Shown here piece after piece: positions 44,072 through 57,708 of a DNA stretch of 64,000 nucleotides (the first letter of the stretch is position 1; each line of letters begins with the position of its first letter). This DNA comes from Serpula lacrymans var. lacrymans S7.9 (taxonomy: Eukaryota > Basidiomycota > Agaricomycetes > Boletales > Serpulaceae). The translations under genes and the position numbers were made by a program. Under the pieces are notes generated by a model. That model did no database searches. It was not told the origin of the DNA and worked only from the letters and a program-made list of their open reading frames with translations. The stretch is from contig NW_006763290.1 in the NCBI RefSeq assembly GCF_000218685.1, positions 4,738,908 through 4,802,907 of the forward strand, read 5' to 3'.

Positions 44072-45973
44072 ATGAAATTTCCTCGTCCTACGTCCATAAC
44101 AGCCGCTGCGATTCATGGTTGGGTTCGGCGACCAACATGCAAGAATACCGTCTTCGTTCGGTGTATGAGCCGTGCTTCAGAGGCACACGCCCTTTCTCTA
44201 ACGCCAAAGAGTGCAGCCTACAACACGTTCAAGGATGATGTATTACAGGAGGCGCACCCTACCTTTGAGGCAGTAGGGATCAAACCGTCTATCGCTTCTA
44301 TCCTACGGGCAGCGTTTCCCAATGTCGACCATCCAACCACTATGCAGAAAAAGATAATTCCGGCGGTGCTAGGTCAGAAGGACATTTTGATTCAGGATTA
44401 CACTGGTACTGGGAAGTATGTTAGCCCGTACTCAAGTCTAGTCTTCTTCTGATTTTGCATCTTCAGGTCCTTCGCGTTGCTATTGGCACTTCTCAGCAAG
44501 CAACGCGTAAAAGTAAACGCGAAAAGCAATGACGCTACTCCTAAAAAATCGATAACAACGCTATTGATCGTGCCTCACCGTGACCTTGCGTACCAGTTCT
44601 TACACTGGGCCCACCAGTTGGCCACGCCGACTGACGACGGCTCTGCGCCCTTCTCATTGTCGTCCACTTTGAAAATACTCGTGCGAGGCAGCTCTCCTGA
44701 AAACTTGCCTTCTGCTGTGCGGCAGTCTATCGTCGGTCCGACAGAAGATGGGGTGTCTGCGCTTCGTGATGATCCGCCTCATATTCTCATAGGTACACCT
44801 CAAGCCATCCAGGACATGCTGGCAGTAAACCCCCATGTATTACAGCTGTCATCGTTATCTACCGTCGTCGTGGATGAAGTTGACTCGCAGCTGGAATGGG
44901 CGTCAAGTCACGCAAGCAAGGCTAACAAGGAAAAAGTCAAGAAGAAGGGAGACAAACATCCCAAAGCTCTGAAACAATTGCTGGATATGCTGTATCCCCC
45001 GCACAGCAGGGACACGAATCCGCTCGAATCTGCTCGAACGCCGGCTTTTCGACCCCAACTTATTGTGCTTAGTGCGACGCTGAGGAATCGACTGCGGACT
45101 GCATTTTTTGGAGAATTTGGCTGGTTTAGAAGGGGGAATGTGTTGAAATTGGTCAAGTCTGGGTCCAAGTCGCGTGCCTCACATGGGGCTAATCGGTCTA
45201 CGACTCATCACGTCCTTGTTGTGTCGGACGATGATGGCATCCGAAATATCCGTGGTGCCCGAACTGTAAAAACGGCAAATAGCACAGTTCCTATCGCGTC
45301 AGAAGCTCTTAATGACATGGAGGAGGGAGATGAAGATGATGCCTATTTTCTCTTGGACGATGATGATATGCTGGAAAGTGACGGAGACGAAAGTGAGTCC
45401 GATCATGTTATTATAACCGGGAATCTCCACGTATAATGACATTATGTAGAAGCCTTGGGAGCTGTATCTGTTATAAACCCCGCTGTGCTTGATGCTGTAG
45501 CAGCAACGTTCGCTCTAGACGTTCCCAGCATTGCTCTCCTTGTTTTACCTCCAACAGCCTCTGTCCGTCGCACTGTCTTCGACTTGCGAGCTCTTGGTGT
45601 AAATGCCCACGGAATGGATCTCACTGCAGACGAGGCCGGTCGCTTTCATCTGCTGTCCAAAGATGGTGCATCTGTCGAAGAAAGCCCCACCCTGCTTGTG
45701 TCGACACTTTCGACAACGCGAGGGATAGATTTACCTGCATTGACTCACGTCTTCTTGGTTGGAATTCCTGACGGACGGATGGCGGACTCGTATCTCCATG
45801 TTGCGGGACGCGTTAGCCGCTTTGGCCGCAATGGGAAGGTTATCACTGTCCTAGAGGATCGGCAAGAGGTGAAGGAGAAGAAAAAGGTCCGAATCCGAGA
45901 TGAGCCAAAGAAAATGGCCTTGATATTGAGGCAGCTTGGCATCATTCCAGCCAAACTTGAACATTTTGATTAA
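44072..45973 (+). CDS. Divergent DEAD-box-like RNA helicase, probably mitochondrial (Mrh4-like)
   Basis: The start is the ATG at 44072 (MKFPRPTSITAAAIHGWVRR), a basic leader without acidic residues that fits a mitochondrial presequence. Blocks: THPTTMQKKIIP-like Q motif (HPTTMQKKIIPAVLG), Walker A DYTGTGKS across an intron, TLLIVPHRDLAYQF (motif Ia), DDPPHILIGTPQAIQDML (Ib), VVVDEVDSQLEWA where DEAD is DEVD, LIVLSATL (motif III SAT), a long acidic insert, ATF..PSIALLVLPPTASVR, LLVSTLSTTRGIDLPALTHV (motif V) and HVAGRVSRFGRNGKV where motif VI HRxGRxxR is HVAGRVSR. Three introns join in phase. The altered motifs II and VI are like the divergent mitochondrial helicases related to yeast Mrh4, needed for assembly of the large mitochondrial ribosomal subunit. 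ATPase activity cannot be judged from sequence alone. Confidence 0.85.
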
Positions 45974-46924
45974 TGGATATGGAGATGCAAGGAGATCAAT
46001 TCGTCACGGAGCATTATAATATCCATCGACAGCGTGGTCGATGTTTACAGTCGAGTAGTTGTTTTGGAGATGAACCGCGCGGGTATGGGCTGTCGAGCGG
46101 CGGCTTGGATTCCTCGTGCGTATGACTCTCTATCAGCGATACTAATAATACGACGTATGATAGAACCACTTTAATTGTGAAATGGTATCCCAAGTTTATA
46201 ACATCCTTTCTATGAGTGCGCGCAGGTGCTAGGCTATTCGTTACCACAAGTTTACAATGAAAGCAAATGGAATACAGCTAAAACGCATGGCCACTATCTG
46301 ATGCAATCGGTCAGTGCCCTCCGTCTTGGCTGGGCCTCGGTGAAACGCTTGACAGGTTGGAATTCGTCGAGACGCGCGATGGCACCACATGCGCGTTTAC
46401 AGCTCGAGGCCAAGGACGGCCGCGTTTCGTGATGAGGTCCGCAATGGTCGGTGCTCAGCAGCGCTGGTGCTAACTAGAAGAAGCAACTCTTATAGGAGAC
46501 GTAAGTGGACACTAAGGATAGTTTTTTTTTCTGACCGACGTTCCTTTGAGCTAGTGACTGCTGTTCGGTTTGGGTAGATTCTTAGGGTGGTGCTATTGAG
46601 ATTGCCTGGTTACATGGGTAAAGACGTCCACCTTCAGGTCGGAAGTATATAGCCGTGTTCTAAAAGTATCAGCAAAAGTGCACGAAATGTGGCAAAGTGG
46701 TCCTGATTGGGATAAGTTGGTACGAAATTAGCAAAAGATTCCCGCGCGTGTTGAGAGACGGATCGAAGCCAATAGGGCGTGGCGGCTGACCACAGAACTG
46801 GCCATGAATCTCTGCCAGCAACCGTGACCTTTCTTCCCTGGCCCTCCCTTTTCTCTTTCGCAGCCAGGGCTATCCCAAGTCCTTTGCTAGGTTGGCTTTC
46901 TCTTTCTCTCCTTCACCAGTACCC
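45974..46924. other. Intergenic region
   Basis: About 950 bases between two plus-strand genes. Several short open frames occur, none with a motif or good splice context. It must contain the promoter and 5' UTR of the membrane protein gene; pyrimidine-rich sequence precedes its ATG. Confidence 0.5.
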
Positions 46925-49794
46925 ATGTTTCCACACGTCTCATTCCAGGCATGCTTCATGCTACTATGCCTCTTATTTCTTTCCTCCTCCCTCCTTGTAC
47001 AAGTCTCAGCTCAGAGCTCTAGTGCAACCACAACCACCGCTGTTTCATCTACACTATCTGCAAATGTCACCGTCGTGCCAACCACTAGCTCATACACCAC
47101 CACCATCGTCAGTCGTTCCGGAAATCAGAACATTCCTCTCACGACAGTTGTTCCCACCGCATTCAATGCTACGAAAACAATATCTGCAGCAGCATCTGCT
47201 ACATCCTCTGCCAGTCCCACCCCGACTCCTATCGTGCTCGATACAAAACTTAACCCTGCCTTTGGTGTCCTCGGAGCAATTCTTATCCTCACAGGCCTTC
47301 CCAGTGCATTCTGGGGCCACAAGAACAGATGGCAAGTTCATCTAGACACTCTGATTCACAGATTGGATTCTCATTTCGCACACAGGACATCTTTTTTCCT
47401 GATTGGGTTTTATACACTCTCACTAGTCTGTTTTGTCCTCATTCTGAAATTTGGTGTCTTATCAGCCATAAATCCTCCCAATAATACCTTGCAAGGCATG
47501 TTCGTCCTTGCCTCTGTAGTTGCAGGTATCATGGGAGGAGGTATCACCATCTTCTTCTGGAAAGCTTCCAAATACTTTATAGGTGCATGGGGCGGTTTTG
47601 CCTTTGGCCTCTGGATCCAATGCTTTAAGGACGGAGGAGTAATCGCTTCCATCGGCTTGCGGTGGATCCTGTATATCGGTCAGTAATTCGTTGCCATCCA
47701 CTAATGCCGTCACTGACACCTCTAAACAGCGTGTGGTGTCGTTGGCTTTGTTCTTTGCACCATTCCAAAATTACACTGGCACGTTCTCCTCGTTGCGACG
47801 GCGGTGGTCGGATCTTCGGCCTTCATTCTTGGAATCGACTGCTACACTTCCGCGGGTTTGAAAGAGGTAATATATCATATCAATACGTACACGTGTACTC
47901 ACTAATTGTTGCAATTTAGTTCTACATCTGGAATTTGGGCTTCACCGACTTATTCCCAAAGTATACAAGTAACGGCATTGCCTTTCCTGTGACGCAGACG
48001 ATGGAGATCGAACTCGGACTTATGGCCGCAATCGCACTGATGGGAGGAGCTGTTCAGCTTCGGATTTTACGAATCCTTCAGCACAAACTCAAGGAAATAT
48101 CGATGGAGCAAAAGAAGCGAGATGAAGAAGCTGAGCTTGAAGCTTCGAGCAGATTCGCCGATTTGTCCAAAGAGCAAGACGAATGGGAGAGGGAGCATCC
48201 ATCACTTGGAAGACATGGGCGATACGGAAGCGGATATTCTGGTATCCCACTGATGAAGGAATTCCCATCTATGAATGACTCTAATGAGGGGCGCTCATCT
48301 ACGTTGACTCTGACGGGTGACCGCCGCGCTCGTCATCAGTCGGGCATATCCGAGTTCATGGCCGCTCCTATTCCGGACGAGGAAGCTCGGCATGCAGCTA
48401 GGCACTCCCAGAATCCTGGTGCTCTACCAACGTTGGACCTTGGTCTTGGAATTGAGGAAGACGTTCCCTCAAGTTTTATAACTGAAGGTTTCAATAATGT
48501 CAAGAAGACGGGAACGGCTTCAGATCCTGAACTCCAGCGTAAAGAAGAGCTCCTAGCAGAAATTCAGACCATCAGACGTTCGATTGATTTACTCCGCTCT
48601 GAGACGCCCGGTAACTCTTCTGATGATTCTCGGTCGCGGCACGTCTCTTTGACTTCGCGGCGGACGCTCAGTTATGATCTTGACAATGCGATTATGCCTC
48701 GCATACCTCATTCTCGTCCTCCCAGGCAGCCGGACCCTCGAAACAGAGCTCAATCCATGGAGCTGGACACGATGATTAACTCGCCTCCTCTCGGTGCTTC
48801 GATCGGTCGACCCACCAGCGCCCCGCTCCGGGATGAAGATTGGGATTCTTATGTTCGTGACCGCAAACTTCTTCAGCCTCCATCAGGCATCTCAGCGCCC
48901 ATCCCAACCACTGCCATCAAGCCAAGTCTTTCAGCTGGCACCTCGGCCGCGAGGCTCCCTGTCCCTCAAGCTGTGACTGAAGCTCTGGTGCAACGGAAGA
49001 GAAGAGAGAGTTTATTGGACCCCGATGTTACAGGGAATGATGCGGCTGTTAAAGATGTATCTTCAGACGATATTCCGATTGCTGCGTTGTCTCCCCCTCC
49101 CAGGGCATACACCAGGAGGCCCAAGCAGCCTCGGCCTACCAGCGTGTCTCCTGTAGCGGCTGCGCCGGTGAATAACGTTCCCATCATTCTTCCTCGCAAG
49201 AACATTGTCTCTCCTACTCCTCAAAGGCCAGAGGTTCAGCGTGTTGCCACTTATGAGGAACTGGAAGAGAGACATCGTGAGAAGATGAAAACCTTGCAGT
49301 CACCGCTTACCCAGGCTGCCAAAGAGCAAGCAAAAATTGACGCAGCGAAGCAGAGATGGGAACGTTCCAAGGCTGTCGAGAAGGAACTGGTGACGAAGCG
49401 GCACGCGGAGAAATCGGCGCAGATTGCTAGGGATGAAAGGACCAAGCGCAAGTCTGAAGATGAACTTGGAAAGAGGGGTTCTACCGTCCTCGAGCCTAAC
49501 AAGAGCGGCGACCGCCAATCACGCAATTTGACCCCGGACAAGTTGGCTCAAATTGGTGGATCTTCATCGAAGCGCCAGTCAGTGATGAGGGTGGAAGATT
49601 GGCAGCGAAACCAGCAGGATGCAGAGCTTGGAGTGAAACCTGAGCGCGCGGGAGGCACGACTTCAAAGCGTGATTCCCGTGTGGTGAAGGGCGATGCTGC
49701 TCCTGCTGTACCGTTCCCGGGCCAGAACAGATCTCGCGATGCTGCTCCAGATAGGCGTCGATCTTCTGGCTTCCCACGAGATCCACCAAGTTAG
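46925..49794 (+). CDS. Multi-pass membrane protein with long disordered cytosolic tail (TM198/DUF4203-like)
   Basis: The start is the ATG at 46925: MFPHVSFQACFMLLCLLFLS, a signal peptide, then a Ser/Thr-rich, likely O-glycosylated stretch. Hydrophobic helices follow: FGVLGAILILTGLPSAFWGH, FFLIGFYTLSLVCFVLILKF, GMFVLASVVAGIMGGGITIF, FIGAWGGFAFGLWI, IGLRWILYI, VVGFVLCTIPKLHWHVLLVA and AVVGSSAFILGIDCYTSAGL, and a last one near MEIELGLMAAIALMGGAVQL. A charged coiled coil (KEISMEQKKRDEEAELEASS) leads into about 550 residues of Ser/Pro/Arg-rich disordered tail with a second charged coiled stretch (EKSAQIARDERTKRKSEDE). Glycine-rich helices of this sort are seen in TM198/TM7S3-like proteins; the function is unknown. 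A likely GC-AG intron lies at 47332-47385. Fungal homologues with this layout are common in basidiomycetes as I recall. Confidence 0.75.
47332..47385 (+). other. Probable 54-nt GC-AG intron
   Basis: The sequence GATG|GCAAGT fits a non-canonical GC donor (GCAAGT), and the interval ends CACACAG. Removal of 54 bases leaves NRWTSFFLIGFY and keeps frame; without removal 18 extra codons with no stop would be read in front of the helix. Confidence 0.55.
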
Positions 49795-50421
49795 AGGCAG
49801 TCATGAGTGGTGATTTCATTTGTGGGTTTTGGACCCGTGGTAGGCGCTATTGTTATGAACTTGGTGTTAACAGGTCACTCGTTTCACTTTAATATGTATT
49901 TCTGGACTTTTGTGGACTATACGATTTTCGAACCCGCAACCGCACTGTCATCATCTCCATCTCGTTTTTCTCCGTTCGCTTCACCGTCTATCTTCAGTAT
50001 TTGAGATAGACTATGCCCATCACTTTTAGTGATTCATTTTTAGCATTTTCTGATTCGGTTTTGCACGCTGTCTATACTCTGCACGTATTAAGTATCTGTC
50101 GATACGTATACTTGATTAGGAACATTGTAATGCATGCTGCACGACTCCCAAGACGGGTTGCAGCAGTTTTGTATCTAGGTGCAACGAGTCTGGTCTTCTT
50201 TCCGTGTCTCGTTTTTATTTTTGCGAGACCTGCGGTTTGATATGAGCTGTGGCTGGAATTGGTCATGGGAGTCCGACTGAATCTAGACTAGGATGTCTTG
50301 GACAGTCGCTGACTTTGAAATCACCATTTCTTGGGGTATCGACGTTATCTCATATATAATTTCAAGTCTATTGGTTTTGCTCTTATGAACAAGGCAGACA
50401 GAGACCGGTGCTGCCCTTACC
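49795..50421. other. Intergenic region
   Basis: About 630 bases between two plus-strand genes; T-rich in the first half. No motif-bearing frame was recognised. Confidence 0.5.
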
Positions 50422-51219
50422 ATGGCTGTTCCCCGCTCCAAGACAGCTCCCCACTCTCTGGACAAGGCGCTATACACACAACGGCCAGGAATAACAAGGG
50501 CCAAGTCAACCCTAGATGATCTGCCACAGTTGCGGTTGAAAGGTCTTGTGAGGTTGGGTTATGGGTCGAATGTACCAGGGACGGCCGTGTCGCCGCTGAG
50601 TACGCCACGAGACAGGGAGGATCCGTTCAATCTTGCAGGGTTCTTTCCGGCGTCGTACAGTGCGTCTCCTACGACCGAGAAAGAGCGGTGGGAATGGTTA
50701 CGGCAGGAGGAGGACGAATATGGTGCGAAGCGGGACGCGGTGAGCTCCGTGTACTCGTTTTCGGAGGAAGGTGATGGGTCGCTGCCTACGACTCCGGGGC
50801 CCGCTGGGTTCGCACGGATGGAAGAAGACAAGGCTGAGGAGGCCATCAAGGGAGAGGACAAAATGGGCATCTTGTCACTTGGTATGGGGGCCGGAAAGCA
50901 TATCAGAAAGATGTGAACTGACGTTCCTGACGGTGCAGATACATATTTTGCGACAAAAGAGAAGAACGGGGTGTATAGAGAGGATAGGCTGTATTCTCCG
51001 TACTCGGACGAGGAAGCGGTCGACCACGAGTCACTCTACCTCGCCCTGAGTGCGCGGCGTCAGACGGAGAACGAGAAGTCTGATACGATGCTGGCGACGA
51101 GTGCGGTTGGAGAGCTGTTCTTGTCGACGAGCGGGGAGGAAGAGGACAGGGAGGGGAGCACGAGCTGGACGAGGGCAGTGCGGCGGAGTGTGCAGGTGTT
51201 GACGAGAGGCATCTTGTAG
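50422..51219 (+). CDS. Hypothetical protein, unknown function
   Basis: Two exons. Exon 1 starts at the ATG at 50422 (MAVPRSKTAPHSLDKALYTQ) and runs to about 50881, where a GTATGG donor follows the Leu codon of GILSL plus one base. The intron ends GGTGCAG near 50938, and exon 2 continues DTYFATKEKNGVYREDRLYS, then SDEEAVDHESLYLALSARRQ, and ends VRRSVQVLTRGIL. The product is about 245 residues, charged, with no hydrophobic segment and no domain I recognise. Two segments might be structured: EKERWEWLRQEEDEYGAKRD and the exon-2 stretch. GC content is higher than in the surrounding intergenic DNA and both exons stay open, which supports coding. The donor lies only 630 bp after the membrane protein gene and the CSL gene follows within 240 bp. 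Confidence 0.65.
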
Positions 51220-51456
51220 GACTACGAACTGAAGTAAAATGTACTGCACGACACGAATAGACTCGGACCCCGGGGATGTGTGCGCGGGGTCTCTGGTGGG
51301 GACACAAATACACAAAAGATCTCACGGGGTGCAGCGTGGGAAAAGAGAGGGATGATTTTTTCTCGTCGCTCTCGCTGAAACTCTCACAGACGTCTGTTTT
51401 TTCCCACCTTGGTTCCCACAGCTTGCAGTAATCTGTCCCTCAGTCCGGGAATTAGT

Positions 51457-53946
51457 ATGAGGACATTCCATCCTTTCTCTTCCCCACACCTCCAAATGGC
51501 CTCGGCTCAGCAAACGGACCCAGCTCTCCTCCACTCCCCGTCCATCCCGTCCCAGCAACCCTCCCGCTCAACGTCGCCCTCGCACCAAAACCTCAATCTC
51601 GTCCTCAATCCGTCCCCTCCAGACCTTTCACCCCACACTCATGACCACAATCAGCATCAGCATCCCCAGAACCATCTCCATCTTTCAAATGGCGTTCCCC
51701 ATCCTTCCTCCCCGCTGACCTCAGCCTCTCCCGCTGTTCTTTCACATCCAGATCCAACCGCCTCTCTACAATCAATACTCGCTGCATCTCGGAAAGATCC
51801 CAATGTCAACAATGGTCAGCAGCTTACTTGGAGCATCACAACCCCCCCTGTGCCCCCCTTGCCCGCTCAGCATACAACGCCCCATCACCCCGCTTCATTA
51901 TCACAGGTACGTTGACATTTCCGTCACTTACAGACGCGTTCTTTCCTCAATGTCCGCGTTTAAGCCTTCAAATTCAACCGGAAAACGCAAGTTGGACGAC
52001 ACAGACTCCGAGGACCCTCATCACAAGATTCGCCGCATCGTCCGTGACCATGTATCCCAGGATCCTTCACGCGTCGTACCTATGACTACCGTGATATGTC
52101 TCCATGCTGCTGTTGCCCAGAAATCCTATGGCAGCGAAAAGCGTTTTCTTTGCCCCCCACCCGTCGTGCATATCGAGGGTCCTGTTTGGCACATGCGCTC
52201 ACAGCAGCTCGCAATGTCTGTCGTGTCTGAAAACGGTGAACGCTCTTTTGAGCAAAAGGCTCCTCTTGATAATACAATGACAGCAAGCTTCAAATTTTTA
52301 CATGTGACTGGTACCGCCAAGGCAAAGAGTTTTCAGCTGTCTCTCGACATAGTAGAACCTCCCCCTGCACACCCCACCGCAGAGGGTGGCGATCCCCCCG
52401 GTGGTCGTGTATGGGCAGCTTTTGATTCAGCTCCAGTAACCATAATCTCTAAGCCTTCAAAGAAGACCGCCAAGACGCGTAACATCTCTTCTTGCATCCT
52501 GGCTGGGGGCCCAGTGTCTCTTTTCAACCGCATCAATTCCCAAACTGTGCGCACAAAATACATGACCATTGATCACGCGCAATTGTGTGCCAGTAATGTA
52601 GCCTGGTCAGCTTTCAATGTAAATGTCGTACAACGTCCAAACGACGCGCCTCCTATGGGTACGTGACCACGTGACTGGAAAATATTACCACTCAGTACTC
52701 ACGTTCACGATATCTCAGGTGGTCCACAGCCTGTGACTTACGGCTGTGAAATTATATTGTCAGACGTGCAATCCGGCATCTCCACATCTCCCCTAGTCAT
52801 ACGTAAAGTTGACAAGGGTCGCGTTTCTGCTGAAGATGGCGGTCCAGTTAGCCAAATGCAGAAGATTGCCTTGCAAAGGGTCAATCCAGATGGCTCACGG
52901 CATTACTTGTCCGCTGCAGGGCCCATTCCTGGTACACCTGGTGTTGTCGCTCCTCCAGCGCCCGGAATGTCATCACAAGCCGGCACGCACCCCTTGATCT
53001 TTCAATCACCTCGTGTACGGGATGAAACGAAAGACGGCGTGCGTACCATAACGGATGAAGTAGATGACTATTTGTGCTGGACAATCGTTGGTATCTGTAC
53101 GTGATACAATTTACTGTCTGAGCTATCACCGACATTTCGCGTTTGTTTTTTCTAGCCAAATTTCAGTACACGTTTTTTGACGCCTTTGGTCAAAATAATT
53201 CCATACCTGAAGTACCGATTACCCCATTCCCAACTCTTTTCACATCGCCGGTCTATCGTCCAGCGAACAATACTGTGGAGATGACGGTGTCAAACTTCTT
53301 CTACGATGATCCCAAATCGGGGACACAAACGCCGCTTGCCGTATATCTTGGCAACATCGGACCCCTTCGCCAACGTGTCTATCAAGCTACACCCCCAGGT
53401 CCACTGACGAGCATATCGCCTTTCATACCAAACCCGACGCCAATAGACACAGGATCACATGAGAATGCGTCTATAGGAGCTACCTCAGTTTCTTCAGTAC
53501 TTGCTTCTCCCCGATACGTACAATCGGCACCTTTGCATACCATTGTTATTGTCGAAATGCCTTCTTTGATGGATGTCATCAAGGCTCTCGAAGAGGATGC
53601 CATACCGCCGAATGGTAATATTTTAGGTCAAACATCATCATCTGAAAACGAAGCTTCGACGTCGGGGCCACATCTTGATGGGAACCCCCCACTGCCCCCA
53701 CCACCATCGATTACCGGGCGTAGTCTTCCCCTTTTGTTTATCCGGGCCTCGGACGGGGTTGGGTACCACTCTGGGCGTACCATCGCGTGCGAGAATGTCT
53801 TCCAGACGATGGATCTTGGAACGATGGCTGCTGCCAGTGCATCAAGTCCCAGTGGCACCAGTATTGATACGAGCTGGCTGGCGGCTGCTCAGGCAGCAGC
53901 AGCAGTAGATGGCGGTTTGCATGGCTGGACACTGAGAGTGATATGA
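51457..53946 (+). CDS. CSL-family (Su(H)/RBP-J/LAG-1) transcription factor
   Basis: Two possible in-frame starts, ATG 51457 and ATG 51496 (MASAQQTDPALLHSPSIPSQ), begin a Pro/His/Ser-rich disordered N-terminus. After an intron the Rel-homology-like DNA-binding domain reads MTTVICLHAAVAQKSYGSEK, then RFLCPPPVVHIEGPVWHMRS, the CSL fingerprint 'QKSYG.EKRF.CPPP'. The beta-trefoil part has RNISSCILAGGPVSLFNRIN and QTVRTKYMTIDHAQLCASNV, with AWSAFNV. Further parts are PVTYGCEIILSDVQSGISTS, KIALQRVNPDGSRHYLSAAG, DYLCWTIVGI and KFQYTFFDAFGQNNSIPEVP (C-terminal domain entry). CSL proteins bind the GTGGGAA box; in animals they serve Notch, while fungi have CSL genes without Notch, acting in adhesion and cell-cycle control in fission yeast (Cbf11/Cbf12). 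The protein is about 750 residues, with long linkers as typical of fungal CSL. Ends RVI, stop at 53944-53946. Confidence 0.9.
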
Positions 53947-54647
53947 TGATCAGTTGCTTTGTCGTCTCGCTTTCGATTGATTTCTATTATTTGTCTTTGA
54001 AAAAGTTCCCTTCCCTTTTTTTACAACATGCTATCGAAGCTCTTCTGTTCACAGAAATTGTATGCAACCGTTTTGATTCCTCTACTCGACCTCTATTTTG
54101 TTCTGGATTGTTTAGCCAGTTATTGCACTGGTGGACCTACTAACGCACTTTCTAATCATCTACTCTGGGTTCATAGTTAGTTACTTGTGGTTTTTTCGTA
54201 ATGAATTTTGATACCATGCGAACGTGCGATGAGTGATAGGCAGTTCTCGGTTACCCGTTACCCAGCATCTCTGGGCGGCCGCAAGCCTGAGCAGGTTTGC
54301 ATGATTGGCTGTATGGTCCGACAGGCAATTTTGAGTGTACGGCCGAGAGTAATGAAAAAGATAATAAATCCGAGATTACATCGATGCGCCTTGTACGCGT
54401 CGCGATTTATCTAAGAACGCCCACCCTCTCTTGTCCTGATACTCGACGTAATCTGTAAGTGTCCACAAAGATCGATAAGGCCACTGGTGCGGTGCGGCTG
54501 GATACTTTTAATCTTTGTCTTCACCTCTCTACCTCCGCCCATCTTTCTCTATAAAGATCATCAGAGAACTGACTTTTTGTTCTTTAGACGTCACATCGCT
54601 CTCCACAATCAAAAAACAGCCCCACCCATCGTTAATCTTCCTGCACA
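53947..54647. other. Promoter region of the pyruvate kinase gene
   Basis: About 700 bases. It is T/C-rich immediately 5' of the gene, as is common for highly expressed fungal glycolytic genes. A TATAAA lies at 54550-54555. No coding frame is supported. Confidence 0.5.
54550..54555 (+). promoter_or_regulatory. TATA box candidate for pyruvate kinase
   Basis: TATAAA within TTCTCTATAAAGATCATC, 98 bp upstream of the pyruvate kinase ATG. The spacing leaves room for a short 5' UTR, as expected for a strongly expressed gene. Confidence 0.55.
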
Positions 54648-56998
<2,351 letters not shown>

Positions 56999-57708
56999 AG
57001 AGAAGATCTGTGGCCGAGTTCTTGTGAGAACCTCTAGACGATAGACACTTGTATGAAAGTATGACTGCACGCGCGATCTGTTTGTACAGTATAACGGGCT
57101 ACCTTTGTTGCACATTGTTCGCGCTGTATTTTCGATGAAAAGTAATGAAAGCTTTTGATATCGTACCGCGCGGCTGAAGAGGACATCGATCATCGGGTGC
57201 GGTCGGGTTTGGCCATGCTGTTTGATGCGCGTAAGTAGGAGCGACCGATAGGATATCTTATAGGATGATTGTTCCTAGACGCACGGGTACTACGCGCTAT
57301 GTTCGCGTAGAGAATCACATCAGGATAACAAGGCTGTTCACGTGATTTGGGCACATTATCTCAAGAGTGTCTGTTATTCCATCTGGCCAGCTTCATAAAT
57401 CTGCAGATAATAGTGTTCATTTCCACGTATCATAGCATGCGTTTAAATTTCAGGATGTCATTGGAAGTTCTCAGATCAGGAACTATTCATATCTCTGAAT
57501 CTGATGCCGGGATGGTTGTTACACTTTTCACCCACAGGCTGTAAATGAGGCCGGTATTCCCCTTCTGTAGCTCAGGCTCATGCCCATGCTTCTCTGACTG
57601 ATAATTTGTTTATACTCTGCCCACGATTCCAAGCTTTCCTCACCGACACTCTTTACTCACTCCTACGCGCATCCCTGCGCAGCACTCGCCAGCATCACCG
57701 TTGGTCCA
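56999..57708. other. Intergenic region
   Basis: About 710 bases between pyruvate kinase and the first GT32-like gene. The last 150 bp are pyrimidine-rich; no gene was recognised. Confidence 0.5.
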
